Translations under genes and position numbers: made by a program
Assembly (NCBI GenBank): GCA_947503145.1
Contig: CANNCP010000007.1
Coordinates: 62,001-126,000, forward strand
DNA length: 64,000 nucleotides
Reading direction: 5' to 3'
From: an uncultured Roseovarius sp.
GTDB lineage: Bacteria > Pseudomonadota > Alphaproteobacteria > Rhodobacterales > Rhodobacteraceae
The notes under the pieces: model-generated
Database searches by the model: none
Told to the model about the DNA's origin: nothing
What the model saw: the letters and a program-made list of their open reading frames with translations, nothing else
In this document: positions 39,953 to 48,434 of the stretch, in pieces
Position numbering within the stretch: position 1 is the stretch's first letter
How the letters are laid out: each line of letters begins with the position of its first letter

Positions 39953-40080
39953 GCGCGTCTCCTTTGGCTCAGGCGTTTATCCCAAATTCACCGGCCATGA
40001 GCAAGGTGTCATCGCAGCATGGCGGCGGCACAAGACGCCGCAGGTACCTCTGGCTGCACAGCGGGGCAAGCGTCCGTGCT

Positions 40081-40860
40081 TCAGGCATAGGCCGGATACG
40101 CCAATGTCGATGATCTGTGATCCGTTTTCGCCAGGATTTCGCATCGCAGGATCTCTGGATCAACGCCCGCCAGTTCGGCCAGACGTCCGGGTTCCAGAAT
40201 CTCTATGCTCATGCGCCCATCCGCCAGGATGATCCCGTCACTGACCAACTGACCCAGAGTGCGACAGACATGCACCGAGGACAGGCCGACAAAATCGCCA
40301 AGTACGCGCTGGTTCATGGGAATGTGGAACCTGCCCTGGATTGACTGGCCGATCGCCTCCAGCCGGGCATCCAGCTCCAGCAGGGCATAGGCCAGACGCA
40401 TCGCTGCCCTGCCCCGCCCCAGCCGCAGCATCCGTCCCACCATACGGGCGCGTGCCGCTGCGCGAACCTCTTGGGAAATCCGCCCCAGATCGGGGCGTTG
40501 CCGCTTCATGGCTTCCCAGGCGAGAACCGGGACGACGGCGACACTGACATCGGTCAGCGCCTCGATGCTCACCGCCGAGACCGGCCCGCCCGGCGCACCG
40601 GTTTCGATGATCTCGCCTGGCAGCGCAAAATCGACAATCTGGATTTCGCCATCCGGCAAAGACTTTGACAAGGAGAGCCAGCCGTCCAGCAGACACAGGA
40701 CAGAATTGGTCTCGTCTCCCTCCATCAACAGGTATTGCTCTGGTTTGACAGTCTGAATGCTGGTCCTGAGCATCCGTTCCAGCGGATCTCGATTGCGAGA
40801 GGGGGGCGGTGCGCCGCACGCATTCGGCTTTCCCAAAATCTGACTGACAGCTTGTAACAT
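40081..40860 (-). CDS. Crp/Fnr-family transcriptional regulator with VHVCRTL-type HTH
   Basis: A 259-residue regulator: cNMP-binding beta-roll (YLLMEGDETNSVLCLLDGWL to about residue 125), long dimer helix and C-terminal winged HTH. The recognition helix reads GLSSVHVCRTLGQL, lacking the ExxSR that contacts FNR sites, so it probably binds a different sequence. No FNR-type four-cysteine iron-sulfur motif is present. ATG 40860 is chosen because the frame upstream has no family sequence. It opens a region with two other Crp/Fnr genes. Confidence 0.82.
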   Translation of the reverse strand: MLQAVSQILGKPNACGAPPPSRNRDPLERMLRTSIQTVKPEQYLLMEGDETNSVLCLLDGWLSLSKSLPDGEIQIVDFALPGEIIETGAPGGPVSAVSIEALTDVSVAVVPVLAWEAMKRQRPDLGRISQEVRAAARARMVGRMLRLGRGRAAMRLAYALLELDARLEAIGQSIQGRFHIPMNQRVLGDFVGLSSVHVCRTLGQLVSDGIILADGRMSIEILEPGRLAELAGVDPEILRCEILAKTDHRSSTLAYPAYA

Positions 40861-40968
40861 CTGAGCACCCCCATTTACGAGTTCAACAAGAACCGACAAG
40901 CCCGCGCGGCAGAAAACAAACGGCAGCACCGATTCGAGGCCAGTATTTCAGCAATGCGATATTTCAAA

Positions 40969-40982
40969 TTGATCTAACGCAA
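40969..40982. promoter_or_regulatory. FNR/FixK-like box in a divergent intergenic region
   Basis: On the minus strand the sequence reads TTGCG-TTAG-ATCAA: one perfect FNR half-site (ATCAA) and one with two changes. It lies 109 bases before the Crp/Fnr gene at 40860 and 95 bases before the candidate small gene at 41077, so it could serve either. Confidence 0.35.
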
Positions 40983-41076
40983 TCGTGCGCCGGGCTTTGC
41001 CCGATGTTAAAGCCATCGCTCCTTCAGGGCGGCAGATTGATGTCGTGAACGACACGAACGCTATGGGAGGTGGCTC

Positions 41077-41316
41077 ATGTACACATTCAACACGATTACT
41101 TCCGGTCCGCTCCGGTCCAATCCAGGGTCCGGTGACTTGTCCGGGAACAAACGGGGCAGCACGGCACAGGTGACCCTGCCAAGTGTCCGGGATTGGGTCA
41201 GGCTTTGTCAGCAATGTGCAAATTCAGAGCCGCTGAGCGAAACACGACGCCAGCCCGCCACGGCACAAGCACAGCCTGCCGTCGTCATTCCGTTCAATAT
41301 CCAAAGCAACACATGA
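41077..41316 (+). CDS. Candidate small protein of 79 residues
   Basis: A 79-residue reading frame with a strong ribosome binding site (GGGAGGTGG, 4 bases before ATG 41077), in the 630-base gap between the Crp/Fnr and dodecin genes. The protein is polar, with a CQQC pair (VRLCQQCANSE) near the middle, and has no signal or membrane segment. I do not recognise a family. The remaining gap 41317-41490 holds no feature I can support. Confidence 0.4.
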   Translation: MYTFNTITSGPLRSNPGSGDLSGNKRGSTAQVTLPSVRDWVRLCQQCANSEPLSETRRQPATAQAQPAVVIPFNIQSNT

Positions 41317-41490
41317 AAAGGAGCCGACTCTGCCGCTGCCCCGCAAGAGGTCCGCTTACACGGCCCCAGTCGTATTATCATGGCCCGAACTATGCCCATG
41401 TTAACGGGCGTCAATGCACCAGCGTCCCGGTCGCTTCATGATCAGATCAGCGCACAGGCGTCTGTGCCGACAATCATGAAAGGAAAAGTC

Positions 41491-41694
41491 ATGTCCATGG
41501 TGAAAGTCATCGAAGTCATCGCCCAGTCCGACAAGAGCTTTGACGCGGCAGCCCAGGCTGCTGTCACCGAGGCCGCGAAAACGATCCGTGACATCCAGCA
41601 AGTCTATGTCAAAGACATGAATGCCAAAGTCGAAAACGGCAAGATCACGCAGTTCCGTGTCACGGCCAAGATCAGTTTCCTTCTGTCGGATTGA
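41491..41694 (+). CDS. Dodecin family flavin-binding protein
   Basis: A 67-residue dodecin: VKVIEVIAQSDKSFDAAAQA, then AAKTIRDIQQVYVKDMNAKV and a final strand ITQFRVTAKISFLL. Dodecins form hollow dodecamers that store riboflavin/FMN or CoA and protect against flavin photochemistry. The ATG at 41491 follows AAAGGA at normal spacing; in-frame ATGs further upstream lack one. Confidence 0.85.
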   Translation: MSMVKVIEVIAQSDKSFDAAAQAAVTEAAKTIRDIQQVYVKDMNAKVENGKITQFRVTAKISFLLSD

Positions 41695-41824
41695 TTCTCA
41701 CCAGACCGATCCACAGCATGGCCGCCGCATTCATTTACCTCGTAGCGGCGGCCATTTTCTCAAGCCGATCCTGCATGGTCGCCCCCCCCCAGCGAGGACC
41801 GACGCAAAACAGCGTCTGACGCGG

Positions 41825-43861
41825 TCAGGCTGGATCATCCAGCAGCTTGCGCAGAGCGCTCGAAAGCATGTCTATGCTATAGGGCTTGCGTAGAATCGGC
41901 CAGGTTGCATTGCCCGTCCCGACTGCAAAGGCCGTTGCCAGAATGATCCGCAATTCCGGGTAAAGGACGCTTGCCTTGTCGGCCAGTTCAAACCCGTCCA
42001 CCCCACCCGGCATGACAACGTCGGACAGCATCAGCTTGATGTCATCCCGCTTTTCAAGCTGTGCCAGCGCCTCGGGGCCGTCCGCAGCTTCGACAACCGG
42101 ATAGCCCAGACGATCAAGGCGGTTTCGGGTCAGGTTTCGCACCCGCAAATTGTCCTCGACCAAGAGAATGGTTTCGCCTTTCGCATGGCCGATTGCCGTA
42201 TGCAACGCTGGTGACGGGCGCGGCGCTACAGTATCCCTTGCCGCTATGGCAGGCAGATAAAGCTTCACGACGGTGCCTTTCCCCGGCTCACTGTGCAGGG
42301 TTAGATCGCCGCCGCTTTGCCTGGCCTGACCAAACACCATGGAGAGCCCCAGACCGGTGCCCCTGCCCGCTTCTTTGGTGGTGAAAAACGGCTCAAATGC
42401 CTGCTTCAGCACTTCGGGTGACATACCCGATCCGGTATCACTGACCGACAGGACGACATAATCCCCCGGCGCAAGTTCGGCCTTGTCTTCAATCGGATGT
42501 TCTACATCGTTTGTCGCATTATACGCCCGGATCGTCAGCACCCCCCCTTTCGGCATCGCATCGCGGCCGTTGATCGAAAAGTTCAGCACTGCATTTTCGA
42601 TCTGTCCCGGATCCGCCATCACCAGATCAAGGTTGTCGTCCAGATCCGCCGTGATCTCGATCTGCGCCCCCAGTGCGCGTACCAAAAGGGGCTGAAGCTC
42701 TCCGATAACATGTTTCAGATCCAGCCTTTTGGGTGCAAGCGGTTGCTTCCTGGAAAACATCAGCAGCTTGGAAACCAGTGCTGCGCCCAGATTTGCAGCC
42801 TCCAGCGCTTCGTCCAGAATGTCCTCGCGGCTGGGATCGTCGGGGCGCATTTCCAGCAACTCGATATTGCCGATCACGACCGTCAGCAGATTGTTGAAAT
42901 CATGCGCGATGCCGCCGGTCAATTGGCCCACGACTTCCATTTTCTGGGCGTGTTCCAGCTGTTTGCGGCTTTCCCGTTCTCCGGTCATATCCCGGATAAC
43001 CCCGAGAAACTGACTTTCGCCGCCGATCATCACCTCCTTCACCTTGAGATGGATCGGCACCAGTACCCCGGATTTGTGACGGGCTTCCAACTCGCGGCCA
43101 TATCCGATGATCTTTGCGTTTCCGGTCGAAAGGTAGGCTGAAATATAATCATCATGCTGATCTCGGTGCGGGTCAGGCATAAGCATGTTCACGTTGCGGC
43201 CCACGACCTCGGATTGGGTATAGCCCAGAATCCTTGCCGAGGGCGGGCTGTAGCTGGTGACGATCCCCCTGGAATCGATCGTGACGATCGCCTCGGGCAC
43301 AGCATTCAGAGCGGCCTCTAGCCGGGCCTCCCGGTCAAGCAGTGACTGTCGTGCCTTCTTTTGTTCGGTCACGTCCTCCAGTGCCACAAGGATAAGACCC
43401 GTTTCAGCATCCTCATCGGCCAGCTTTCGGGCGTTCAGAACCATATCCCTTTTGCCTTTTCCCGCCACATCAATCGACAGACTGAACGCCTCGATCGGCA
43501 TCTCCTCCGGCAGGATACGCCCAAGAAGGCGGCGCAATTCGGGGATATCCCATTGGCCGTCCGCCAGTGCAAAAAGGCTTTTACCGATGACGTTACTCTC
43601 TGCCGTATCAAACAGTTGAAGAAAGGACCGGTTGGCCAGCGCCAAATTCAGGTCACTGTCGAGCACCAGCAAAGGGTAGCGGATCGTATTCACGATGTTT
43701 TCCATGAAGCGATGCGCCACAAGTATCTTGTGCTGAAGCTCCTTCAGGTCGGAGGCGTCCGAAAAAGCGGTCTCCACGACCGGAAAGGTGTCTGCTGCCG
43801 CCTTGGCCCGCGTGGCCTTATCGGTCATGGGTTTGGCTGTTGGTGCTTTTTTCCTGGTCAT
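41825..43861 (-). CDS. Hybrid sensor histidine kinase with FixL-like heme-PAS motif
   Basis: 678 residues: N-terminal PAS (~45-165), second PAS (~178-295), HisKA with H320 in GGIAHDFNN, HATPase ([18 protein letters not shown]), and a C-terminal receiver (~563-678) with D614 in [11 protein letters not shown]. No membrane segment. The second PAS reads [20 protein letters not shown] then KIIGYGREL; by alignment H236 corresponds to the FixL heme ligand His200 and R256 to Arg220. The distal Arg206 position is alanine and His214 is lysine. I infer a cytosolic oxygen or redox sensor, possibly heme-based. Confidence 0.85.
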   Translation of the reverse strand: MTRKKAPTAKPMTDKATRAKAAADTFPVVETAFSDASDLKELQHKILVAHRFMENIVNTIRYPLLVLDSDLNLALANRSFLQLFDTAESNVIGKSLFALADGQWDIPELRRLLGRILPEEMPIEAFSLSIDVAGKGKRDMVLNARKLADEDAETGLILVALEDVTEQKKARQSLLDREARLEAALNAVPEAIVTIDSRGIVTSYSPPSARILGYTQSEVVGRNVNMLMPDPHRDQHDDYISAYLSTGNAKIIGYGRELEARHKSGVLVPIHLKVKEVMIGGESQFLGVIRDMTGERESRKQLEHAQKMEVVGQLTGGIAHDFNNLLTVVIGNIELLEMRPDDPSREDILDEALEAANLGAALVSKLLMFSRKQPLAPKRLDLKHVIGELQPLLVRALGAQIEITADLDDNLDLVMADPGQIENAVLNFSINGRDAMPKGGVLTIRAYNATNDVEHPIEDKAELAPGDYVVLSVSDTGSGMSPEVLKQAFEPFFTTKEAGRGTGLGLSMVFGQARQSGGDLTLHSEPGKGTVVKLYLPAIAARDTVAPRPSPALHTAIGHAKGETILLVEDNLRVRNLTRNRLDRLGYPVVEAADGPEALAQLEKRDDIKLMLSDVVMPGGVDGFELADKASVLYPELRIILATAFAVGTGNATWPILRKPYSIDMLSSALRKLLDDPA

Positions 43862-44008
43862 TCCTGTCCCTGCGGGTCATCCTGATCTCTTTCTATCAGC
43901 AAGACCGGCTTTGGCGACCCAAAGCGTTTCGGGATCACCGATATTCGCGACAACCTGCCGGAAGATATCCGTGCCCTGTGGCCAGAGCCATAAGGCGCGT
44001 GTCGCGCC

Positions 44009-44680
44009 TCAGTCCACACCTTCTACCAGTGCCTCCAGATGCTGCGGGCGCAGCAGGACGATATGGTGCAGGTTTTCGATGGAGATCAGCCTTGCGTTGC
44101 GCAGCTCTGTCAGACTGCGGCTGACGGTTTCCGTGGTCAACCCGAGAAAATTCGCGATGTCGGAGCGAAGCATCGGCAATTCAAATTCGACGCATTGCCC
44201 CTGCGGCACGCCGAGACGCTGGCCAAGAAGCGAAAGGAACGCAGCAACCCGGTCGCGGGCCGAGTGCTGGCCCAGCATCATGCAGTGGGTTTGCATGGAT
44301 TCGATCCGTTGCATGGCGCCTTTCATCAGCATCAGATGCTGTTGCGGTTCAGTGCTGGCATCATACAGCAAACCGGGTCGATGGCGGATCACCTGAGCAT
44401 CGCTGACCGCATCACAATCCGAAATATGAAGCCGCTCCGGGCCGTATCCCAGAATGTCGCCGGGAAAGCCGAAGCCGACAATATAGCTGCGCCCGCCACG
44501 TGTGAGACGGCTTAGCCGAAACACCCCGCGCACGACTTCGAACAGGCCGGAACATGCGTCGCCCTGGCGAAACAGGTTTGTGCCTTGCTCCACGCAATAC
44601 GGCAACCGCACCCGTGGCTTGACCTGGGGAAACGTCGCGACCGGATGTGCCTTGAGCCTGGCAGGACTCGCCATTTGCAT
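44009..44680 (-). CDS. Crp/Fnr-family regulator, FixK-like
   Basis: 223 residues with a cNMP-type beta-roll and a C-terminal HTH whose recognition helix is GLTTETVSRSLTELR, including the ExxSR that reads TTGA-type half-sites. Scattered cysteines (C29, C43, C89) do not form the FNR iron-sulfur pattern, so it is closer to FixK. ATG 44680 has an AAAGGAGA site. It lies between the hybrid kinase and the response regulator, suggesting one regulatory unit, though no direct autoregulatory box was found next to it. Confidence 0.85.
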   Translation of the reverse strand: MQMASPARLKAHPVATFPQVKPRVRLPYCVEQGTNLFRQGDACSGLFEVVRGVFRLSRLTRGGRSYIVGFGFPGDILGYGPERLHISDCDAVSDAQVIRHRPGLLYDASTEPQQHLMLMKGAMQRIESMQTHCMMLGQHSARDRVAAFLSLLGQRLGVPQGQCVEFELPMLRSDIANFLGLTTETVSRSLTELRNARLISIENLHHIVLLRPQHLEALVEGVD

Positions 44681-44876
44681 ATCGATCTCCTTTCAATTTC
44701 AAGGCGACCATGGGCAAGCACTGTCACGGGGGTATCCCAGATTTGTATCAAATTGTATCTGCAGCCATGAATTGTGCCGGTCGGCGGCAATTCGCGCATG
44801 CAGGCGTTGTCTTCCCCCTAAAATGCCCGCAAAATATACCTATGGCATTTGAAACTTCTCTGGAGGGCGTTGCCGT

Positions 44877-45647
44877 ATGACAGATACGCACATTCTTGTC
44901 GTTGACGACGATCCAAAGGTGCGCAATCTGCTGAAGCGTTGTCTGACCGGCGAAGGGTTCACGGTGACGGAGGCTGAAGACGAGCCTCAGGCGCTGGAAC
45001 TGGTAAAGTGCACCCGGCTCGACCTTATCACGCTCGATATCAATCTTGGCCTTGACGATGGGTTCGAGGTTGCCCGCAAGGTGCGGGCCTTTTCGGATGT
45101 TCCGATCATCATGATCACCGGCAAGGATGATGTAATCGACCGGATCGTTGGCCTCGAACTGGGCGCAGACGACTATATCACCAAGCCGTTCCATCTGCGC
45201 GAGATGATCGCGCGGGTAAAATCCGTGCTGCGCAGGGCCAAGATCCGGCAAGCCGATCCTTCGGTGCCGCACACGGAGCCATCCGGCACGGACCAACACA
45301 GCGTCCCGAACAGCGAGAGCTTTCACTTTGACGGTCTGACGGCCATTCCCAACCGGTTCGAACTGCTCGACCGCGACGGCAAGCCTTGCGATCTGACCAG
45401 CAGCGATTTCAAACTGCTGGGCGAATTCCTGTTGCGCCCCAAGCGTATCCTCTCGCGCGAACAGTTGATGGACCTGATCGGCGGCGTCGACTGGACCCCG
45501 CTGGATCGGACCATCGACAATCGGGTTGCACGCCTGCGCAAGAAGATCGAACGCGATCCGGCAAATCCGACACTGATCACGACCGTGCGCGGCGTGGGTT
45601 ATTCGTTCACCTGCGAGGTAGAGCGTTCGTGCCAGGCCGACGCATGA
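44877..45647 (+). CDS. OmpR-family response regulator
   Basis: 256 residues: receiver domain (VVDDDPKVRNLL; phospho-Asp D54 in LITLDINLGLDDG; conserved lysine in DDYITKPFHLREM), a linker to about residue 150, and a C-terminal winged-helix Trans_reg_C domain (LTSSDFKLLGEFLLRPKRIL, RVARLRKKIERDP). FixL usually pairs with LuxR-type FixJ, so this OmpR-type protein as partner of the nearby hybrid kinase is inferred from position only. Transcribed divergently from the FixK-like gene. Confidence 0.9.
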   Translation: MTDTHILVVDDDPKVRNLLKRCLTGEGFTVTEAEDEPQALELVKCTRLDLITLDINLGLDDGFEVARKVRAFSDVPIIMITGKDDVIDRIVGLELGADDYITKPFHLREMIARVKSVLRRAKIRQADPSVPHTEPSGTDQHSVPNSESFHFDGLTAIPNRFELLDRDGKPCDLTSSDFKLLGEFLLRPKRILSREQLMDLIGGVDWTPLDRTIDNRVARLRKKIERDPANPTLITTVRGVGYSFTCEVERSCQADA

Positions 45648-45696
45648 ATCGCAATTCGCGACAGGCCACCCCGAAGCCGTCCGTGAGGCCCTGACA

Positions 45697-45710
45697 TTGA
45701 CTGCTTTCAA
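45697..45710. promoter_or_regulatory. FNR/FixK-like box in a convergent gap
   Basis: TTGA-CTGCTT-TCAA matches the TTGA-N6-TCAA pattern exactly. A weaker TCGAT-CTCA-GTCAA follows at 45716-45729. It lies in a 230-base gap between the ends of two converging genes, where no gene start is apparent, so a regulatory role is uncertain. Confidence 0.3.
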
Positions 45711-45877
45711 TCAATTCGATCTCAGTCAACTGCCATGATATCTTCGCGAGCGCCCCTCGTGGGTCGGTCAGGCAGGTCCAATGCACAAGAGGGATTGCTT
45801 CAATCAAAAACCGGGGTGTTATCGTGACCGGTGGCACGGTGAGGATTGGTGACACCACCATGCCGGGATAAAACAGT

Positions 45878-47059
45878 TCAAAGCGTTTTGCGGCGTTTTG
45901 CAAAAGGCGATGCAGCCCGACGCCCGCGCGACGCTGCACCAACCTGCATCGACAGAGCGAGAAAGCCGGTCAGGTCCGAGACGGAAATCACGCCCAGCAA
46001 CTGCGTACCATCCGCGACAAGATACTTGCGCCGCTTTGAATGGTTCATGATTTTAAGCAGGTCTTCGGCGGCCATGTCCGGGCTGATCGTATTGCTATCG
46101 TCGCCGGCGATGAACACATCGCCGATCCGGGTTATGGGCCAGTTTTCCTGATCGATCCTGACAATGGTATCCAGATCAATATACCCCAGCAGACGCCCCT
46201 TATCGACCACGGGGCTGAAACTGACGCGCTGCGCCAGCACGTTATCATTGACGAAGCCCGACAGGGTCTGCTCCGGTGTCGTGGTTATGACAGACGTGCT
46301 CATCAGGTATCTCACCGCCTGACCTGCCATCGTGCTGGTCATCAATTGTTGCTGATAGGCGTTCTTGGCGGCCCCCAGAAGAAACAACCCGATCACGACC
46401 TGCCACAGGCCGCTGATCTGGGCGCCGCCGAACAGGGATAATACACCCAGCCCGATCAGCACCCAAGCAAAGACGGTGCCGGACAAGGATGCAACACGCG
46501 TCGCCTCAAGCAGGTCGCCATGGCGCTTCCAAAGCAACGCCCGCAAGACACGCCCGCCATCCAGCGGAAAGGCGGGAAGCATGTTGAACAGGGCCAGGAT
46601 CAGGTTGATCAGCGCAAGATAGGAAAATATTGCCACCAGCGTCTCGGGCAGAGACAACACGATCGCTATCATACCGGCCAGCCAGAACGCGGCCGCCAGC
46701 ACGATGCTCATCGCCGGCCCCGCCAGCGCGGTCCAGAGTTCGGCTCTTGCGGTATCGGGTTCGGCTGCCAGTTCCGCGACGCCGCCAAACAGGAACAGGG
46801 TAATTCCCTTGATCTGCATGCCGAATCTTCGCGCCACCAGGGAATGCGCCAATTCGTGCAGGATCAATGAGCCGAAAAACAGGACCATCGCCATCAGGGC
46901 CATGACGGTATAGGTGGCGACGGACGCATCGGGGAAGACAATCGGGAAATACCCCGTTGCAAGGCTCCAGGTTATCAGGGCTGCGATCAGAAACCAGCTA
47001 GGATCGATCTTTATCTCGAACCCAAGCAGCGACATGAGCCTGAACGATCTGGAAAACAC
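45878..47059 (-). CDS. Site-2 protease family (M50) membrane protease with CBS domain pair
   Basis: A 393-residue membrane zinc protease of the SpoIVFB-like group. Zinc residues are in LILHELAHSLVARRFG and NMLPAFPLDGGRVLRALLW; about six hydrophobic segments precede a C-terminal CBS pair (~245-370), which may sense adenine nucleotides. It could cleave a membrane-bound regulator. Start is GTG 47059, after GGAGGTTCACA. It follows the FtsH-CbpA-CbpM operon by 110 bases in the same direction. Confidence 0.88.
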   Translation of the reverse strand: MFSRSFRLMSLLGFEIKIDPSWFLIAALITWSLATGYFPIVFPDASVATYTVMALMAMVLFFGSLILHELAHSLVARRFGMQIKGITLFLFGGVAELAAEPDTARAELWTALAGPAMSIVLAAAFWLAGMIAIVLSLPETLVAIFSYLALINLILALFNMLPAFPLDGGRVLRALLWKRHGDLLEATRVASLSGTVFAWVLIGLGVLSLFGGAQISGLWQVVIGLFLLGAAKNAYQQQLMTSTMAGQAVRYLMSTSVITTTPEQTLSGFVNDNVLAQRVSFSPVVDKGRLLGYIDLDTIVRIDQENWPITRIGDVFIAGDDSNTISPDMAAEDLLKIMNHSKRRKYLVADGTQLLGVISVSDLTGFLALSMQVGAASRGRRAASPFAKRRKTL

Positions 47060-47169
47060 TGTGAACCTCCCCGAGCTAGAAACCCCAGCCTATCCGTCCG
47101 GCGCAGCACGGAATTGATAAATCTCAACACTCAGCATCAATCCGCGCCGACCGGACAGTACCGCGCAAA

Positions 47170-47502
47170 TCAACGTCGTCCGGACATCCCCGTTCGATAG
47201 GCCGCGACAATCGCCTGACGGGTCTCTGTGGGCAATGTGTCCACCGCCTCGGCCAATCCGCGAAGCTCGCGCCGCAGACCGTGGATCTGATCCAGTAACG
47301 ACAACACAATCGGTACGGCGTCGCTGGGCAGCGACATGTCCTTGCGCAGATCACAGACCAGACGGATGCGCGCCACGTCCAGATCGTCAAAGACCGGCCC
47401 CTTCTCGCTCTCGGCGGGCCTGACCCAGCCCTCGCGCACCCAAAGCCTGAGTTCCTGCAACTGCAATCGGTGTACCGTGGCCACGACATCGCGTTCCAGC
47501 AT
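47170..47502 (-). CDS. cbpM: Chaperone modulator CbpM-like (MerR-type) protein
   Basis: A 110-residue small helical protein with a MerR-like fold (LQLQELRLWVREGWVRPAES, FDDLDVARIRLVCDLRKDM), matching CbpM, which inhibits the DnaJ-like co-chaperone CbpA. ATG 47502 has a GGAGGGA site and overlaps the cbpA stop by one base (TGATG), strongly supporting the pairing. Confidence 0.85.
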   Translation of the reverse strand: MLERDVVATVHRLQLQELRLWVREGWVRPAESEKGPVFDDLDVARIRLVCDLRKDMSLPSDAVPIVLSLLDQIHGLRRELRGLAEAVDTLPTETRQAIVAAYRTGMSGRR

Positions 47503-48434
47503 CACACTTCCCTCCAGAGTTTGGCGCGGGGATCTTCGGTTACATGGTCTCGCCAACGCTGCGCTATCGCCTCCATCTCGGTGTCGGGTTTGGCCGGGGT
47601 CACGATCTTGAGGCGCACATACTGATCGCCGACAGCGCCTTTTGCAGGCTTGACCCCCTTGCCCTTCAGCCGCAACCGTTGCCCCGAGAACGCCCCTTTG
47701 AGAACACCCATCGACACTTTGCCCGACAGGGTCGGAACCTCGATCCTGGCCCCCAGAACGGCCTCGTCAAAGGCAATCGGAACCTCGACCTCTATGTCGT
47801 TCCCGTCGCGTGTGAAGATCTTGTGCGGTCGCACGCCGATCTCGACATAGGCGTCCCCTGCCGGGCCTCCGCCCATGCCTGGCTGACCCTTGCCGCGCAG
47901 TCGCAGCGCCTGGCCATCACGCACGCCTGCGGGAATGGTCAGATCAATCGCGCTGCCATCCGGCAACGGCACCGCGCGTTTCGCGCCCAGCACGGCATCC
48001 TTGAAATCCACGTCGAGATGGTAACGCACGTCGGCACCGCGCGCGGCAAAACCTTGTGCGCGGCCTGTTCTGGCCTGTGCTCGCGCACCGAACAAGTCAG
48101 AGAACACATCCGACAGGTCCTCGAAATCGCCATAGCCTGCGCCGGAATCGTAGCGCCCCTGCGGATCGGCATCCGCGTATTCACGGTAATACTGCCTCTG
48201 TGGCCGCTCCTGCCCGCTCGCGTCAATCTCGCCTGCGTCGAAACGTTTACGTTTCTCCGCGTCTCCGATGATGTCATTGGCAGCGGCCACGGCCAGAAAC
48301 TGCGCTTCCTTGGCCTTGTCGCCCGGATGCAGATCGGGATGCAGGGTTTTGGCCAGCTTGCGATAGGCCTTCTTGATCTCTGCTTGTGACGCATCTTTGG
48401 CGACACCAAGCACCTTGTAGGGATCGTCACTCAT
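47502..48434 (-). CDS. cbpA: CbpA-type DnaJ co-chaperone
   Basis: A 310-residue Hsp40: J domain at residues 1-70 with the HPD tripeptide in LAKTLHPDLHPGDKAKE, a Gly/Phe-containing linker, and two C-terminal substrate-binding domains (VRYHLDVDFKDAVLGAKRAV; NDIEVEVPIAFDEAVLGARI). No zinc-finger, so class II. It stimulates DnaK on unfolded proteins. ATG 48434 lies inside the last codons of ftsH (8-base overlap). Confidence 0.92.
   Translation of the reverse strand: MSDDPYKVLGVAKDASQAEIKKAYRKLAKTLHPDLHPGDKAKEAQFLAVAAANDIIGDAEKRKRFDAGEIDASGQERPQRQYYREYADADPQGRYDSGAGYGDFEDLSDVFSDLFGARAQARTGRAQGFAARGADVRYHLDVDFKDAVLGAKRAVPLPDGSAIDLTIPAGVRDGQALRLRGKGQPGMGGGPAGDAYVEIGVRPHKIFTRDGNDIEVEVPIAFDEAVLGARIEVPTLSGKVSMGVLKGAFSGQRLRLKGKGVKPAKGAVGDQYVRLKIVTPAKPDTEMEAIAQRWRDHVTEDPRAKLWREV

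Noticed and set aside
45607..45942. A 111-codon minus-strand frame in the gap between the response regulator and M50 protease genes
   Set aside because: Overlaps both neighbours' ends, has no convincing ribosome site and no recognised family.
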